A stretch of DNA of 64,000 bases from an uncultured Acidimicrobiales bacterium (GTDB lineage: Bacteria > Actinomycetota > Acidimicrobiia > Acidimicrobiales > SHLQ01). The stretch's first letter is position 1. Every line of letters begins with the position of its first letter. The stretch spans positions 29,770 through 93,769 of the forward strand of contig CAKZVC010000005.1 of the NCBI GenBank assembly GCA_937922235.1, given 5' to 3'. Under the pieces are notes generated by a model that made no database searches, was not told where the DNA came from, and saw only the letters and a list, made by a program, of their open reading frames with translations. Shown piece by piece: positions 34,469 to 43,401 of the stretch. The position numbers were made by a program, and so were the translations under genes.

Positions 34469-35719
34469 CTATACAGCGAGCTTCGCCAAATACGAGTTCA
34501 TCCACTTGCCTGTCGGATCCATCGACGCTGCCAGGTCGAGCGCATCGTCGAGACGTGGGAACACGTCGACGAGATAGTCGCGTTCGAACGCGAAGAGCTT
34601 GCCCCAATGCGGAGTTGGCGCGTAGGGATCCAACGTCGCCTCGATATCGGGGAGAAGCGCCTTCACTTCCTCCGGGTGCTTCTTCCAGGTAAATCCAATC
34701 GTCAAACACTCGCGGCCGGCCGCTGGGCTCAGCCACAGGGTGTCCGCGGCAACCGTGCGAATCTCGGCTCCCCAGAGATGCGGGTCGATCCGGTCGCCCA
34801 TTCCTCGCAAGGCGTCGAGCGCGTTCGCTCCGTGAGCGCGATCGACGAAGTACTCGCTTTGCAGCTCATCGCCCCCAACCGAAGGGCTCGATTCTGGAGT
34901 GAAGTGCGCTAGGCGCAAATTCCACGGCCCCTCCGGGGCAAGGGTCGTCGTTCGACCAGCGTCGAGCTCCTCAGCGTCGAGACGAGTGGCACCCCACCGC
35001 ACATCGGGGACATGGCTCACGATCGGTACACCATCGGGATTCGTCTCGACCCGATCCTTTTGCCAGATTGTTCGCACGTTGGTGGCCGAGAAGTCTGCAT
35101 GCAGGTTGACGCTGTAGGCGCTGGCCATGATGTCTTCAAGGTTCTCAAGAACCACATCCCATGTTGTGTCCTTGTAGAGATCCTGTCGAGCGAGGTAGGT
35201 CGGCACGACGTCGAGGGTCACCCGAGTGATGATGCCGAACGCGCCCAAACCAACCGCGATGGCCCCGAACTCTGACATCGAGCGGTCGAACGTCGCCAAC
35301 GACCCATCAGCGGTAACGAGTTCGACCGCAGCGATCTCGGCGGCGAGCACCTGATTGGTGTTGCCCGATCCGTGTGTTCCGGTTGCAGTTCCGCCCGCAA
35401 GGGAGATGTGCGGAAGCGATCCCAAGTTCCGAAGCGCGACGCCCTGCGACTGCAAGGCCGTGCTCACCTCGGCATACGTCCACCCGCCCGGGACCGTGGC
35501 GGTCATCGTTGCCGTATCAACCGACGCGGCCAGATCGAGTGATGCCGTCGAAACCTGTATGCCTTCGGTGTCGGCAACGCGGTTGAACGAATGCCGTGTG
35601 CCCAACGCCTTGACCTTGGCCGAGGACGAGACGATCTCCTGGAGCTCCGTCACCGTCGATGGTGAACGAAGCCCCGAGGAGCGGTACTCGATGTTCTCGG
35701 ACCAGTTGCGCTCTGCCAT
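34469..35719 (-). CDS. FAD-linked alditol/lactone oxidase (AldO-like)
   Basis: 416 residues, close to the 418 of Streptomyces AldO. It is a VAO/PCMH-type flavoprotein with GTRHSFN (His43, the covalent FAD attachment in AldO), SLAGGTATGTHGSG and VGLGAFGIITRVTLDV. The C-terminal domain ends THWGKLF-like (PTPHWGKLFAFE), as in D-arabinono-1,4-lactone oxidase relatives. It should oxidise sugar alcohols or aldonolactones and produce H2O2. It follows the semialdehyde dehydrogenase by 11 bp and is probably co-transcribed with the dihydropyrimidinase group. Confidence 0.85.
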   Translation of the reverse strand: MAERNWSENIEYRSSGLRSPSTVTELQEIVSSSAKVKALGTRHSFNRVADTEGIQVSTASLDLAASVDTATMTATVPGGWTYAEVSTALQSQGVALRNLGSLPHISLAGGTATGTHGSGNTNQVLAAEIAAVELVTADGSLATFDRSMSEFGAIAVGLGAFGIITRVTLDVVPTYLARQDLYKDTTWDVVLENLEDIMASAYSVNLHADFSATNVRTIWQKDRVETNPDGVPIVSHVPDVRWGATRLDAEELDAGRTTTLAPEGPWNLRLAHFTPESSPSVGGDELQSEYFVDRAHGANALDALRGMGDRIDPHLWGAEIRTVAADTLWLSPAAGRECLTIGFTWKKHPEEVKALLPDIEATLDPYAPTPHWGKLFAFERDYLVDVFPRLDDALDLAASMDPTGKWMNSYLAKLAV

Positions 35720-35730
35720 GGGCGCCTGGC

Positions 35731-37218
35731 CTAGCCGTTGGTTGGGAAGCCCAGGTCGACCGAGCTCGTTGCCGGGTCAGGCCAGCGAGACGTCAAGGCC
35801 TTTGGACGGGTGAAGAACCGCACACCTTCAGGACCGTACATCGACGTGTCACCGAACAGCGAGTCCTTCCAACCACCAAAGGAGTGATAGCCAACGGGAA
35901 CCGGGATCGGCACGTTGATGCCAACCATGCCCGCATCGGCGTTCTCTTGGAAGTCGCGTGCGGCACCTCCGTCGCGGGTGAAGATCGCAGCTCCGTTACC
36001 CCATTGGTTGTCGGCGATGAGGTCGCGGGCTTCGACGTAGGTCTCGCACCGAACGATGCCGAGGACCGGGCCGAAGATCTCGTCCTTGTAGACGGTCATG
36101 TCGGGGGTCACGTTGTCCATGAGTGTCACGCCGAGGAAGTATCCATCGCCATCGAAATCTTGGTCGCGACCATCCACCACGATCGTGGCGCCCTCTTCAG
36201 CGCCAGTCCCGATGTAGCCAGCGACCTTGTCGCGGTGTTCCTTGGTGACGAGCGGGCCCATCTCGGAGTCGGCGTTGGTACCGTCGCCGATCGTGAGCTT
36301 CGACATGCGCTCGGAAATTGCGTCGACAAGCGGATCGGCAATGTCGCCGACCGCTGCCACGATGCTGATCGCCATGCAACGCTCGCCCGCAGAACCATAT
36401 GCGGCAGACACCGCGGCGTCGGCGGCGAGGTCAAGGTCGGCATCGGGCAACACCAGCATGTGGTTCTTTGCGCCACCGAGTGCCTGGATTCGCTTGCCGT
36501 TCTTGGTCCCGGTCTCGTAGACGTACTGGGCGATTGGGGTCGACCCAACGAAGCTCGCCGCCTTCACATCAGGGTGTTCGAGCAGCCGGTCGACCGCCAC
36601 CTTGTCGCCATGCACGACGTTGAGGACACCTTCAGGTAGCCCAGCTTCGTGGAAAAGTTCGGCGATGAACATCGGTGCCGATGGGTCCTTCTCCGATGGC
36701 TTCAAGATGTAGGCGTTGCCGCAAGCGATCGCGTTCGGGATCGTCCACAACGGCACCATCGCCGGAAAGTTGAACGGTGTGATACCAGCGACGACGCCGA
36801 GGGGGTGACGAACCGTGTACACGTCGACGCCGGTCGACGCGTTCTCGTTGTAGCTGCCCTTCAAGTGCTCGGCGATGCCGCAGGCGTATTCGATGTTCTC
36901 GACGCCGCGCGCAACTTCGCCCGCAGCATCGCTGAGAACCTTTCCGTGCTCTGCGGTCAGCCGACGCGCAATCTCATCGGTGTTGCGGACGACAAGGTCG
37001 CGGAACGCGAACATGATCTTGGTTCGACGAGCAATGCTCATGCCGCGCCAGCTTTCGAACGCCTTCTTCGACGATGCGACTGCAGCATCGACGTCCTCGA
37101 TCGAGGCCAAGCCGAGTTCGGCGGTCTGCTCGCCCGTAGCCGGGTTGAACACCGGCGAGGTGCGACCAGACGTTGCGGGAACGTGCTTGCCGTCGATGAG
37201 GTGGTTGATTTGCTTCAC
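35731..37218 (-). CDS. mmsA: CoA-acylating (methyl)malonate-semialdehyde dehydrogenase
   Basis: 495 residues, GTG start with AGGAGA 8 nt upstream. It oxidises methylmalonate or malonate semialdehyde to propionyl- or acetyl-CoA. Family marks are HPLGVVAGITPFNFPAMVP, ILKPSEKDPSAP and the catalytic Cys in YGSAGERCMAIS. The C-terminus (YHSFGGWKDSLFGDTSMYG, VRFFTRPKALTSRWP) is typical of MmsA/IolA. Together with the aminotransferase and dihydropyrimidinase, it fits beta-alanine breakdown through malonate semialdehyde to acetyl-CoA. Confidence 0.9.
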   Translation of the reverse strand: MKQINHLIDGKHVPATSGRTSPVFNPATGEQTAELGLASIEDVDAAVASSKKAFESWRGMSIARRTKIMFAFRDLVVRNTDEIARRLTAEHGKVLSDAAGEVARGVENIEYACGIAEHLKGSYNENASTGVDVYTVRHPLGVVAGITPFNFPAMVPLWTIPNAIACGNAYILKPSEKDPSAPMFIAELFHEAGLPEGVLNVVHGDKVAVDRLLEHPDVKAASFVGSTPIAQYVYETGTKNGKRIQALGGAKNHMLVLPDADLDLAADAAVSAAYGSAGERCMAISIVAAVGDIADPLVDAISERMSKLTIGDGTNADSEMGPLVTKEHRDKVAGYIGTGAEEGATIVVDGRDQDFDGDGYFLGVTLMDNVTPDMTVYKDEIFGPVLGIVRCETYVEARDLIADNQWGNGAAIFTRDGGAARDFQENADAGMVGINVPIPVPVGYHSFGGWKDSLFGDTSMYGPEGVRFFTRPKALTSRWPDPATSSVDLGFPTNG

Positions 37219-37237
37219 GGGGGATGTCTCCTGGATG

Positions 37238-37268
37238 GCTCTAGTTGAGATGGTGCTCTAGTTGAGAT
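37238..37268. repeat. Short tandem duplication covering the dihydropyrimidinase stop
   Basis: GCTCTAGTTGAGAT occurs at 37238-37251 and again at 37255-37268. The second copy includes the last codons and stop of the dihydropyrimidinase gene. This is a 17-bp-period duplication, probably a replication-slippage product. Confidence 0.7.
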
Positions 37269-38667
37269 ATTGGGAAAGGCCGCGCTGGATGTAGCGGCCG
37301 TGGCCGGCGTGGCCATGGAACTGGTTGTTGGATACCAACACGACGCCTCGCGACATCACCGTGTCGACTTTGCCGTCGATCGTGATGCCCTCGTACGCCG
37401 AATAGTCCATGTTCATGTGATGGGTCTCGGCGCTGATGGTGGTCGTGCTGTTCGGGTCGTAGATGACGATGTCAGCGTCGGCTCCGGGTTGAATCGTGCC
37501 CTTCTGCGGGTACATGCCGAACATCCGGGCAGGGGTGGTTGCGCACAGCTCGACCCATCGCGACAACGTGAGCTCACCGGTGACAACGCCCTGGTAGAGC
37601 AGGTCGACGCGGTGCTCGACGCCGCCGATGCCATTTGGGATCGCTCGGAAGTCGCCCGTGCCCAGATCCTTTTGGTCGACCATGCAGAACGGACAGTGGT
37701 CGGTCGCGACGACGCTGAGCGCATTTGTACGCAAGCCGTTCCACAGGTCGCGGTGGTGATGTTCGTGCTTCGAACGTAGCGGTGTCGAGCACACGTACTT
37801 CGCCCCATCAAAGCCGGGAGCCCCGAGGTGATCTTCCAGCGACAGATACAGGTACTGCGGGCAGGTTTCGGCAAAAACGTTTGCACCGTCGTGGCGAGCA
37901 CGTGCCACTTGTTCGAGCGCTCCCGACGATGACAGATGCACGATGTACAGGGGCGCGGCACCGACCTCGGCCAGCTTGATGGCGCGAAAGGTTGCTTCCG
38001 ACTCGAGCGCTTCACGGCGCACGTAGCCGTGGTTGACCGGATCGGTCTCGCCACGTGCGACCGCTTGCTCGGCCAAAAGGTCGATAGCGATGCCGTTCTC
38101 GGCGTGCATCATAATCATGGCGCCATTGCCAGCGGCCTGTTGCATTGCCTGCAAGATCTGTCGATCGTCGCTCAGTAGACGTCCGGGGTACGCCATAAAC
38201 AGCTTGAAGCTGCTGATGCCTTCGTCGACGAGCGTGTCCATCTCCTGAAGCGACGTGTCGTCAACATCGCCGATGACCATGTGGACGCCGTAGTCGATCG
38301 CACAGTTGCCTTCAGCGCGAGCCAACGTGTCGTCGAGACTCTCCCGAACGTTCTCGCCAAACCCCTGGGTGGCAAAGTCGATGATCGTGGTCGTTCCACC
38401 CCACGCCGCCGCGATCGTTCCCGTTTCGAAGGTGTCGCTGGAAACGGTCGGACCGACGTCGGTCTCCATGTGGGTATGCACGTCGACGCCGCCGGGAATC
38501 ACGTACTTGCCTGTTGCGTTGATGATCTGGGCGCTGGAAGCAGCGCTTTCGGCTATTTCCGACCCGGGCTGGAGGACCGCGACGATCTTCTCACCGTCGA
38601 CGAGCACGTCGGCGAGGTCGGCTCCGGTGGCCGAGATGACAGTTCCTCCGCGGATCAGCGTGGTCAT
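37258..38667 (-). CDS. hydA: Dihydropyrimidinase (D-hydantoinase family)
   Basis: 469 residues. It is a binuclear zinc amidohydrolase that opens dihydrouracil/dihydrothymine or hydantoins. Metal ligands are VDVHTHME (HxH), ISSFKLFMAY (the carbamylated Lys), MMHAEN and YIVHLSSSG (His), and VVATDHCPF (Asp). Substrate-site CPQYLYLS is also present. Length is normal. It starts 3 bp after the aminotransferase stop and precedes mmsA by 39 bp, giving an aminotransferase-hydA-mmsA transcript typical of reductive pyrimidine catabolism. Dihydropyrimidine dehydrogenase and beta-ureidopropionase are not in the window. Confidence 0.9.
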   Translation of the reverse strand: MTTLIRGGTVISATGADLADVLVDGEKIVAVLQPGSEIAESAASSAQIINATGKYVIPGGVDVHTHMETDVGPTVSSDTFETGTIAAAWGGTTTIIDFATQGFGENVRESLDDTLARAEGNCAIDYGVHMVIGDVDDTSLQEMDTLVDEGISSFKLFMAYPGRLLSDDRQILQAMQQAAGNGAMIMMHAENGIAIDLLAEQAVARGETDPVNHGYVRREALESEATFRAIKLAEVGAAPLYIVHLSSSGALEQVARARHDGANVFAETCPQYLYLSLEDHLGAPGFDGAKYVCSTPLRSKHEHHHRDLWNGLRTNALSVVATDHCPFCMVDQKDLGTGDFRAIPNGIGGVEHRVDLLYQGVVTGELTLSRWVELCATTPARMFGMYPQKGTIQPGADADIVIYDPNSTTTISAETHHMNMDYSAYEGITIDGKVDTVMSRGVVLVSNNQFHGHAGHGRYIQRGLSQYLN

Positions 38668-38670
38668 GAA

Positions 38671-39954
38671 CTAGGCGATCGACGCCGCTGCGTCGCGAAG
38701 GGCGTCGAGCCCCTCGTCGATTTCGTCAGCGGTCACGTTCAGCATTGGGGCCATACGCACCACGTTGCCATAGAGGCCGCCCTTGCCGACGAGAAGCTTC
38801 TGGGCTTTTGCAGCCTCAAGCATTTCTCCGGCGTATTGCGGAGCAGGCTCGAGGCCGTCAGGAGCGACGGTCTCAAACGCCTGCATCAGCCCTTTCCCTC
38901 GCGCTTCGGCGATCCACGGCGTGTCGGCGGCAAGCTGATCGAGCCCGGCTCGAAAACGATCACCCATCACCTTGGCGTTGGTCTGCAGATCGTTGTCGAG
39001 TACGTAGTTGATCGTTGCGAGCCCGCCCGCTGAAGACAGCGGGTTTCCGCCAAAGGTAGAGAAGTTGAGCACGTCGATCGTGTCCATGATGTCGGCGCGG
39101 GCCACAACACCTGCGAGGGTGACGCCGTTGCCCACGCCTTTGGCGAAGGTCAACATGTCGGGAACGATTCCATGGGCTTGGTACCCCCAGAAATGGTCAC
39201 CCGTTCGCCCCCAGCCGGTCTGCACCTCGTCAGAGATAAACAGGATGTTCCGGTTGTCGAGTTCCTTCTTCATGGCGCCGAAGAAGCCATCGGGTGGCGT
39301 GGCAAAGCCGCCGACGCCTTGGATCGGTTCGGCGATCATTGCGGCGACGTCACCGGTCGACGTCATCATGAGCAGCTGGCTGAGATCGTCAACGCAGGCG
39401 CTCGTGTAGGCGTCATCGTCGAGGCTGGCGAACGGGCTACGAAGTTTGTACGGGCCCTGCACGAAGGTCACCTTGAGTCCGGAGTTGCTCGTCGACGACC
39501 AGGACGCATGGCTGGTGATTGCCTGCGTCGAGTGCGAGCGTCCGTGGTAGCTGTTGCGCATCGCGAGAATCTGATTCGATTTGCGATAGCTCGTTGCGAA
39601 CAACAGTGCGGCGTCGTTCGCCTCGGTGCCCGACGGGGTCAGGAAGACCCGAGCATCGGGAATGCCTGACAGCGCAGCAATCTTCTCCGCGAGCGCAATC
39701 ATTGGCTCGGAGAGGTAGAGGCTCGATGTGTGCATCACCTTGCCAGCCTGGGCTTGGATTGCTTCGCGCACCTCGCTGTTGTTGTGGCCGATCATCGTGG
39801 TGAGCACGCCACCAAAGAAGTCGAGGTAGCGGTTGTCGTCGACGTCGTACACGTAGCTGCCATCGCCGCGCTCGATCTGAATGGGTTCGGCGTAGTACGG
39901 GTTCAGAAACGATGGCAGTGCCTGTCGATACCTGGCCAATAGTTCAGCGCTCAT
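38671..39954 (-). CDS. Class III aminotransferase (AGXT2/beta-alanine type)
   Basis: 427 residues from the ATG at 39954; a longer frame to 40158 crosses the MocR start and lacks homology. The fold-type I PLP marks are FLTPSGTEANDAALLFA, FISDEVQTGWGRTG and the PLP lysine in LTFAKGVGNGVTLAG. It starts near LDFFGGVLTTMIGHNNSEV, as in AGXT2-like and omega-aminotransferases. In this context it most likely moves the amino group from beta-alanine (or 3-aminoisobutyrate) to make malonate semialdehyde for MmsA. A diaminobutyrate aminotransferase role in ectoine breakdown is an alternative. It is divergent from the MocR gene. Confidence 0.88.
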   Translation of the reverse strand: MSAELLARYRQALPSFLNPYYAEPIQIERGDGSYVYDVDDNRYLDFFGGVLTTMIGHNNSEVREAIQAQAGKVMHTSSLYLSEPMIALAEKIAALSGIPDARVFLTPSGTEANDAALLFATSYRKSNQILAMRNSYHGRSHSTQAITSHASWSSTSNSGLKVTFVQGPYKLRSPFASLDDDAYTSACVDDLSQLLMMTSTGDVAAMIAEPIQGVGGFATPPDGFFGAMKKELDNRNILFISDEVQTGWGRTGDHFWGYQAHGIVPDMLTFAKGVGNGVTLAGVVARADIMDTIDVLNFSTFGGNPLSSAGGLATINYVLDNDLQTNAKVMGDRFRAGLDQLAADTPWIAEARGKGLMQAFETVAPDGLEPAPQYAGEMLEAAKAQKLLVGKGGLYGNVVRMAPMLNVTADEIDEGLDALRDAAASIA

Positions 39955-40080
39955 TGGGTGGCCTTTGCATTCGTTGAGAATCTTCACCGTCGAGATCTTC
40001 GTGCTGGAGATCGCTGCGGCGTAGATCACGTTGGCGGACTCTGTCAGTATCGATGAAGGCCTGCGCGAGCGAAACCCTGT

Positions 40081-40095
40081 TTTGTAATGTACAAA
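40081..40095. promoter_or_regulatory. Palindrome overlapping the MocR start codon
   Basis: TTTGTA-ATG-TACAAA is a perfect 6-bp inverted repeat centred on the first possible ATG of the MocR gene. It lies between the MocR gene and the divergent aminotransferase operon. MocR/GntR proteins bind such sites, so autoregulation is likely. Confidence 0.5.
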
Positions 40096-41466
40096 GTGGC
40101 TATGGCTCACGAGGACGAGGAAACGCTGCGGCTCATCGGGGCTCGAATGAGCGAGCAATACGGCCCGCGGGGTTCAGAGCTCAACGGTCCAAGAATCGCA
40201 TCGGTGATTGGCCAGCTCGTCAGTAGTGGTCAACTACTTCCTGGGCAGAAGCTTCCGACGGTTCGGGCGCTCTCACGGGTGTTGCGCGTGAGCCCGGGAA
40301 CCGTGTCAGATGCCTGGCGGGTGTTGCGCTCCCACGCCGTAATCTCGACCGATCGCCGCCGCGGCACGATCGTCCGGTCGACAACCGGCAACGTGGACGG
40401 GCGCTACTGGAACGTCCCGGTCGCACCGGGGACACTCGAGCACGATCTCACGACCGGGACGCCCGACCCGGCGCTCCTGCCCCCACTCGGCCCTGCGCTG
40501 CAGAAAGTGCAGCTCGATACCACGGTGACGTCGTACCTCGATAAACCGGTGATTCCGGAGTTAGAAGCACTTCTTCGCGACCGCTGGCCGTTCACGCCCG
40601 AGAAACTCACGATCGTTGACGGAGCCCAAGATGGCCTTGACCGCGCGGTGTCTGCCCTCGTGCATCTCGGCGACGCAGTCATCGTTGAGGACCCGACATT
40701 CCCACCAATCATCGACATGCTCGAGCTCACCGGCGCCCGGCTCTTGTCAGTGCGATCTGATGCCGAAGGCGTGCTGCCCAGCGACCTTGCGCGCGCACTC
40801 GACGAAGAGCCGGTGGCGTTCTTCAGCCAACCTCGATCACAGAATCCGACCGGTGCAACGATGAGCAAGTCTCGCGCTAGCGAGCTCGCACAGCTCCTGT
40901 CGCCAACTGACGTGCTCGTTGTTGAAGATGATCACTCCGGCCAGATCGCTGGCGCTGACCTCCACAGCTTTGGCGCGCTGTTGCCCGAACAGGTGCTGCA
41001 TATCCACAGCTTCTCCAAGTCTCATGGGCCTGACCTCCGTCTTGCAGCGATGGGTGGCCCAGCGAGCATTCTCGATCCGGTCATCCGACGTCGACACCTC
41101 GGCCCGTCGTGGACCAGCCGACTCCTTCAACGAGTACTTCTCGAACAGCTCACGAACCCGACCGCCGAAGCCATCGTGGCCGATGCGTCGACGGTGTATA
41201 GCGAGCGCCGCTACGACATGGTGCAGGCGCTCTCGATGCTCGGAGTCGACGTGGCTGCGGGCACCGGCATGAATCTGTGGGTCCCGGTGCACAACGAGCA
41301 ACGAGCGGTCGTCAGCCTCGCCGCACACGGCATCGGCGTCGCACCCGGACGCCCGTTCATGATCGAGCCAACCGAGCAGGACTACATCCGGATTACGATC
41401 GCATCGGTTTCCTCAGGCATCGAGGCGCTTGCCGAGACGATTGCTGGTTGTGCTCAGGCGGGTTAG
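40087..41466 (+). CDS. MocR-family (GntR-wHTH + aminotransferase domain) transcriptional regulator
   Basis: 459 residues from the ATG at 40087; an ATG at 40102 (454 residues) is equally plausible because the palindrome covers the first one. The N-terminal winged helix has GPRIASVIGQLVSSGQLLPG and LPTVRALSRVLRVSPGTVSDAW. A class I aminotransferase-like domain follows, with the PLP lysine in HSFSKSHGPDLRL and DHSGQIAG. MocR proteins such as GabR, PdxR and EnuR sense amino compounds through PLP. The divergent aminotransferase-hydA-mmsA genes are the likely target, perhaps with beta-alanine as signal. Confidence 0.9.
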   Translation: MYKVAMAHEDEETLRLIGARMSEQYGPRGSELNGPRIASVIGQLVSSGQLLPGQKLPTVRALSRVLRVSPGTVSDAWRVLRSHAVISTDRRRGTIVRSTTGNVDGRYWNVPVAPGTLEHDLTTGTPDPALLPPLGPALQKVQLDTTVTSYLDKPVIPELEALLRDRWPFTPEKLTIVDGAQDGLDRAVSALVHLGDAVIVEDPTFPPIIDMLELTGARLLSVRSDAEGVLPSDLARALDEEPVAFFSQPRSQNPTGATMSKSRASELAQLLSPTDVLVVEDDHSGQIAGADLHSFGALLPEQVLHIHSFSKSHGPDLRLAAMGGPASILDPVIRRRHLGPSWTSRLLQRVLLEQLTNPTAEAIVADASTVYSERRYDMVQALSMLGVDVAAGTGMNLWVPVHNEQRAVVSLAAHGIGVAPGRPFMIEPTEQDYIRITIASVSSGIEALAETIAGCAQAG

Positions 41467-42158
41467 TCGTCGAAACCGACAAACGAGACGGTGTCTTCGT
41501 TTGCGGCCCGGCGCGAGACGACGTCGTTGGCCACAAAGCTGTCGTCGGGCCACCCCATCGCAACGCAGGTCATGATGACCTCGTCTTCGGGGATGCGAGC
41601 GTGCTCGCGCACCACGCTCGACTGCATGATGCCTTGGCCGTTGATGACACAACCCAAACCCTTTGCGGTTGCCGCAAGCACCAGCCCGTACGTTGCCGCG
41701 CCGCAGTCAAAATGACCGATCGTGTCGTTGGCGAGCTCGGCATCGATGGTCACGACGATCGATACGGGGGCGTCGAACTGTCGGAACCCGCGCATGACCC
41801 AGTCCTGGCGACGTTCTTTGTCATGCCGCTCGATGCCCATGGCTTCAAACAGCTGAACGGCGATCTCGATCTGGCGGTCGCGGTGCACCCCTTCGTACCC
41901 GTGGTTGAGCGCGATCTCTCGATCGACGTTCGCTCCGGCCAACATGAGCTCGGTGTTGCCCTCGCGGATCCTTTCGAGCGGCTCGCCGGTTAACACGTGG
42001 AAGTTCCACGGCTGGGTGTTCATCGATGACGGTGCCCGCTTGGCGATCTCGACGATCTCGCTCAGCAGTTCTTTGGATACCTGGTCGGGTTTGTATCCCC
42101 TGATGCTCCGACGACTGGCAACAACATCTTCAAAACGAACCGGGTCTTCAAAATCCAT
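41463..42158 (-). CDS. Nitroreductase family protein
   Basis: 231 residues. It is a FMN-dependent NAD(P)H oxidoreductase. The start RFEDVVASRRSIRGYKPDQVS holds the FMN-binding SRRSxRxY motif. APSSMNTQPWNFHVLTGE is typical, and the C-terminal GLGCVINGQGIMQSS and CVAMGWPDDSF complete the FMN pocket. The substrate could be a nitro compound, quinone or other activated group. Its stop overlaps that of the convergent MocR gene by 4 bp, and the GcvT-like gene lies upstream on the same strand. Confidence 0.88.
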   Translation of the reverse strand: MDFEDPVRFEDVVASRRSIRGYKPDQVSKELLSEIVEIAKRAPSSMNTQPWNFHVLTGEPLERIREGNTELMLAGANVDREIALNHGYEGVHRDRQIEIAVQLFEAMGIERHDKERRQDWVMRGFRQFDAPVSIVVTIDAELANDTIGHFDCGAATYGLVLAATAKGLGCVINGQGIMQSSVVREHARIPEDEVIMTCVAMGWPDDSFVANDVVSRRAANEDTVSFVGFDD

Positions 42159-42200
42159 CGGGCCAGTGTAGGTCTGTGGGGTCAGCGACTTCGGAGCTGG

Positions 42201-43361
42201 CTAGCTGGAGGCGGCGAGGCTCTTCTTCGGATCGTAGAACGGCTTGGGAACAACGACCGTGGGGCGAGCGCCAGCCGGGTCGTGGGTCACGAGTTCGGTT
42301 CCGATCTCAGCCGCATCGTTTTCGACGATCGCCAGGCCAATCGTCTTCTCGAGCCGAGGTGAGTACACCGCTGAGGTGACGTAGCCAACGGTCTCGCCAT
42401 CGAGCTCGATGGCCCAGTTCTCAGCGTTCGAGCCAACGAGCGGCTCGCCGCCGAGCTCGAGGCCAACGAAGCGACGCGATACCCCAGTCTCGCGAATCCG
42501 TCGAAGGGCGTCTTTGCCGATGAATGCAGCCTCGATGTCGAGATCGATCAGCCGATCCATGCCGAGCTCGAACGGATTGACTGAGAGGTCCATGTCGGCC
42601 TGGTACGACAGCATCGCGCCTTCGATGCGACGAATGCTCGAGGTGTGGCCCGGGTGCAGTCCCATCGGTCCACCGATTTCCATGAGGTACTCCCATAGGT
42701 CGTCGCCAGCAGAGCCATCCCGCAGGAAGATCTCGTAGCCAAGCTCGCTCGACCAACCCGTGCGAGAGATGATCAACGGGACGCCGTTCAACTCGCGTTC
42801 GACGAACCGGTAGTACTTCAGGTCACGAAGATCTTCACCGAATGCAGCGCACAGAATGTCACGAGACTTTGGCCCCTGGAGCTGCAGCGGCGAAACGTCT
42901 GGCTCGGTAATCGTGACGTCGAGACCAGAGTTCACGGCGACGCCTTTGGCCCACAAGATCACATCACTGTCAGCAATCGAGAGCCAGAAGCGATCCTCGG
43001 CGAGCTTCAGCAGGATCGGATCGTTGATCACTCCCCCGTCCTGGTCGACGAGGATGACGTACTTGCACTGACCAACAGCACATGTCGAGAGGTCACGTGG
43101 GCAAAGCAACTGGGTGAATTCGGCAGCGTCCGGCCCGGTGATCTCCACCTGCCGTTCGACGGCAACATCGCACAAGATCGCGTCGTTGACGAGGTTCCAG
43201 AAGTTCTGAACGTGATCGCCAAAGTCGCGCGGGATGTACATGTGGTTGTAGACCGACAATCCGGTTGCTCCCCATCGCAGCGCCGCATCGGTGTACGGCG
43301 ATTTGCGCACCTGGGTACCAAAGCTGAGCTGTGCGAATTCGTGTGTCTGTGATGGCGCCAT
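42201..43361 (-). CDS. GcvT/DmdA-family tetrahydrofolate-dependent methyl/aminomethyl-transferase
   Basis: 386 residues from the ATG at 43361, which has a strong GGGAGGA upstream; a longer frame is non-homologous. It has the aminomethyltransferase fold: SVYNHMYIPRDF, DVAVERQVEITGPDAAEFTQ, LQGPKSRDIL, SELGYEIFLRDG, and SYQADMDLSVNPFELGMDRL. The opening and the VxRQVEI-GxDA-LTQLxxPRDLS pattern resemble dimethylsulfoniopropionate demethylase DmdA more than the glycine-cleavage T protein; glycine-cleavage H and P genes are absent here. It probably moves a methyl group to THF from a methylated osmolyte. DmdA identity is a guess. Confidence 0.82.
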   Translation of the reverse strand: MAPSQTHEFAQLSFGTQVRKSPYTDAALRWGATGLSVYNHMYIPRDFGDHVQNFWNLVNDAILCDVAVERQVEITGPDAAEFTQLLCPRDLSTCAVGQCKYVILVDQDGGVINDPILLKLAEDRFWLSIADSDVILWAKGVAVNSGLDVTITEPDVSPLQLQGPKSRDILCAAFGEDLRDLKYYRFVERELNGVPLIISRTGWSSELGYEIFLRDGSAGDDLWEYLMEIGGPMGLHPGHTSSIRRIEGAMLSYQADMDLSVNPFELGMDRLIDLDIEAAFIGKDALRRIRETGVSRRFVGLELGGEPLVGSNAENWAIELDGETVGYVTSAVYSPRLEKTIGLAIVENDAAEIGTELVTHDPAGARPTVVVPKPFYDPKKSLAASS

Positions 43362-43401
43362 TGCCGGTCCTCCCAAATGAAGTCGATGCAGCCTAGACCC
43401 G

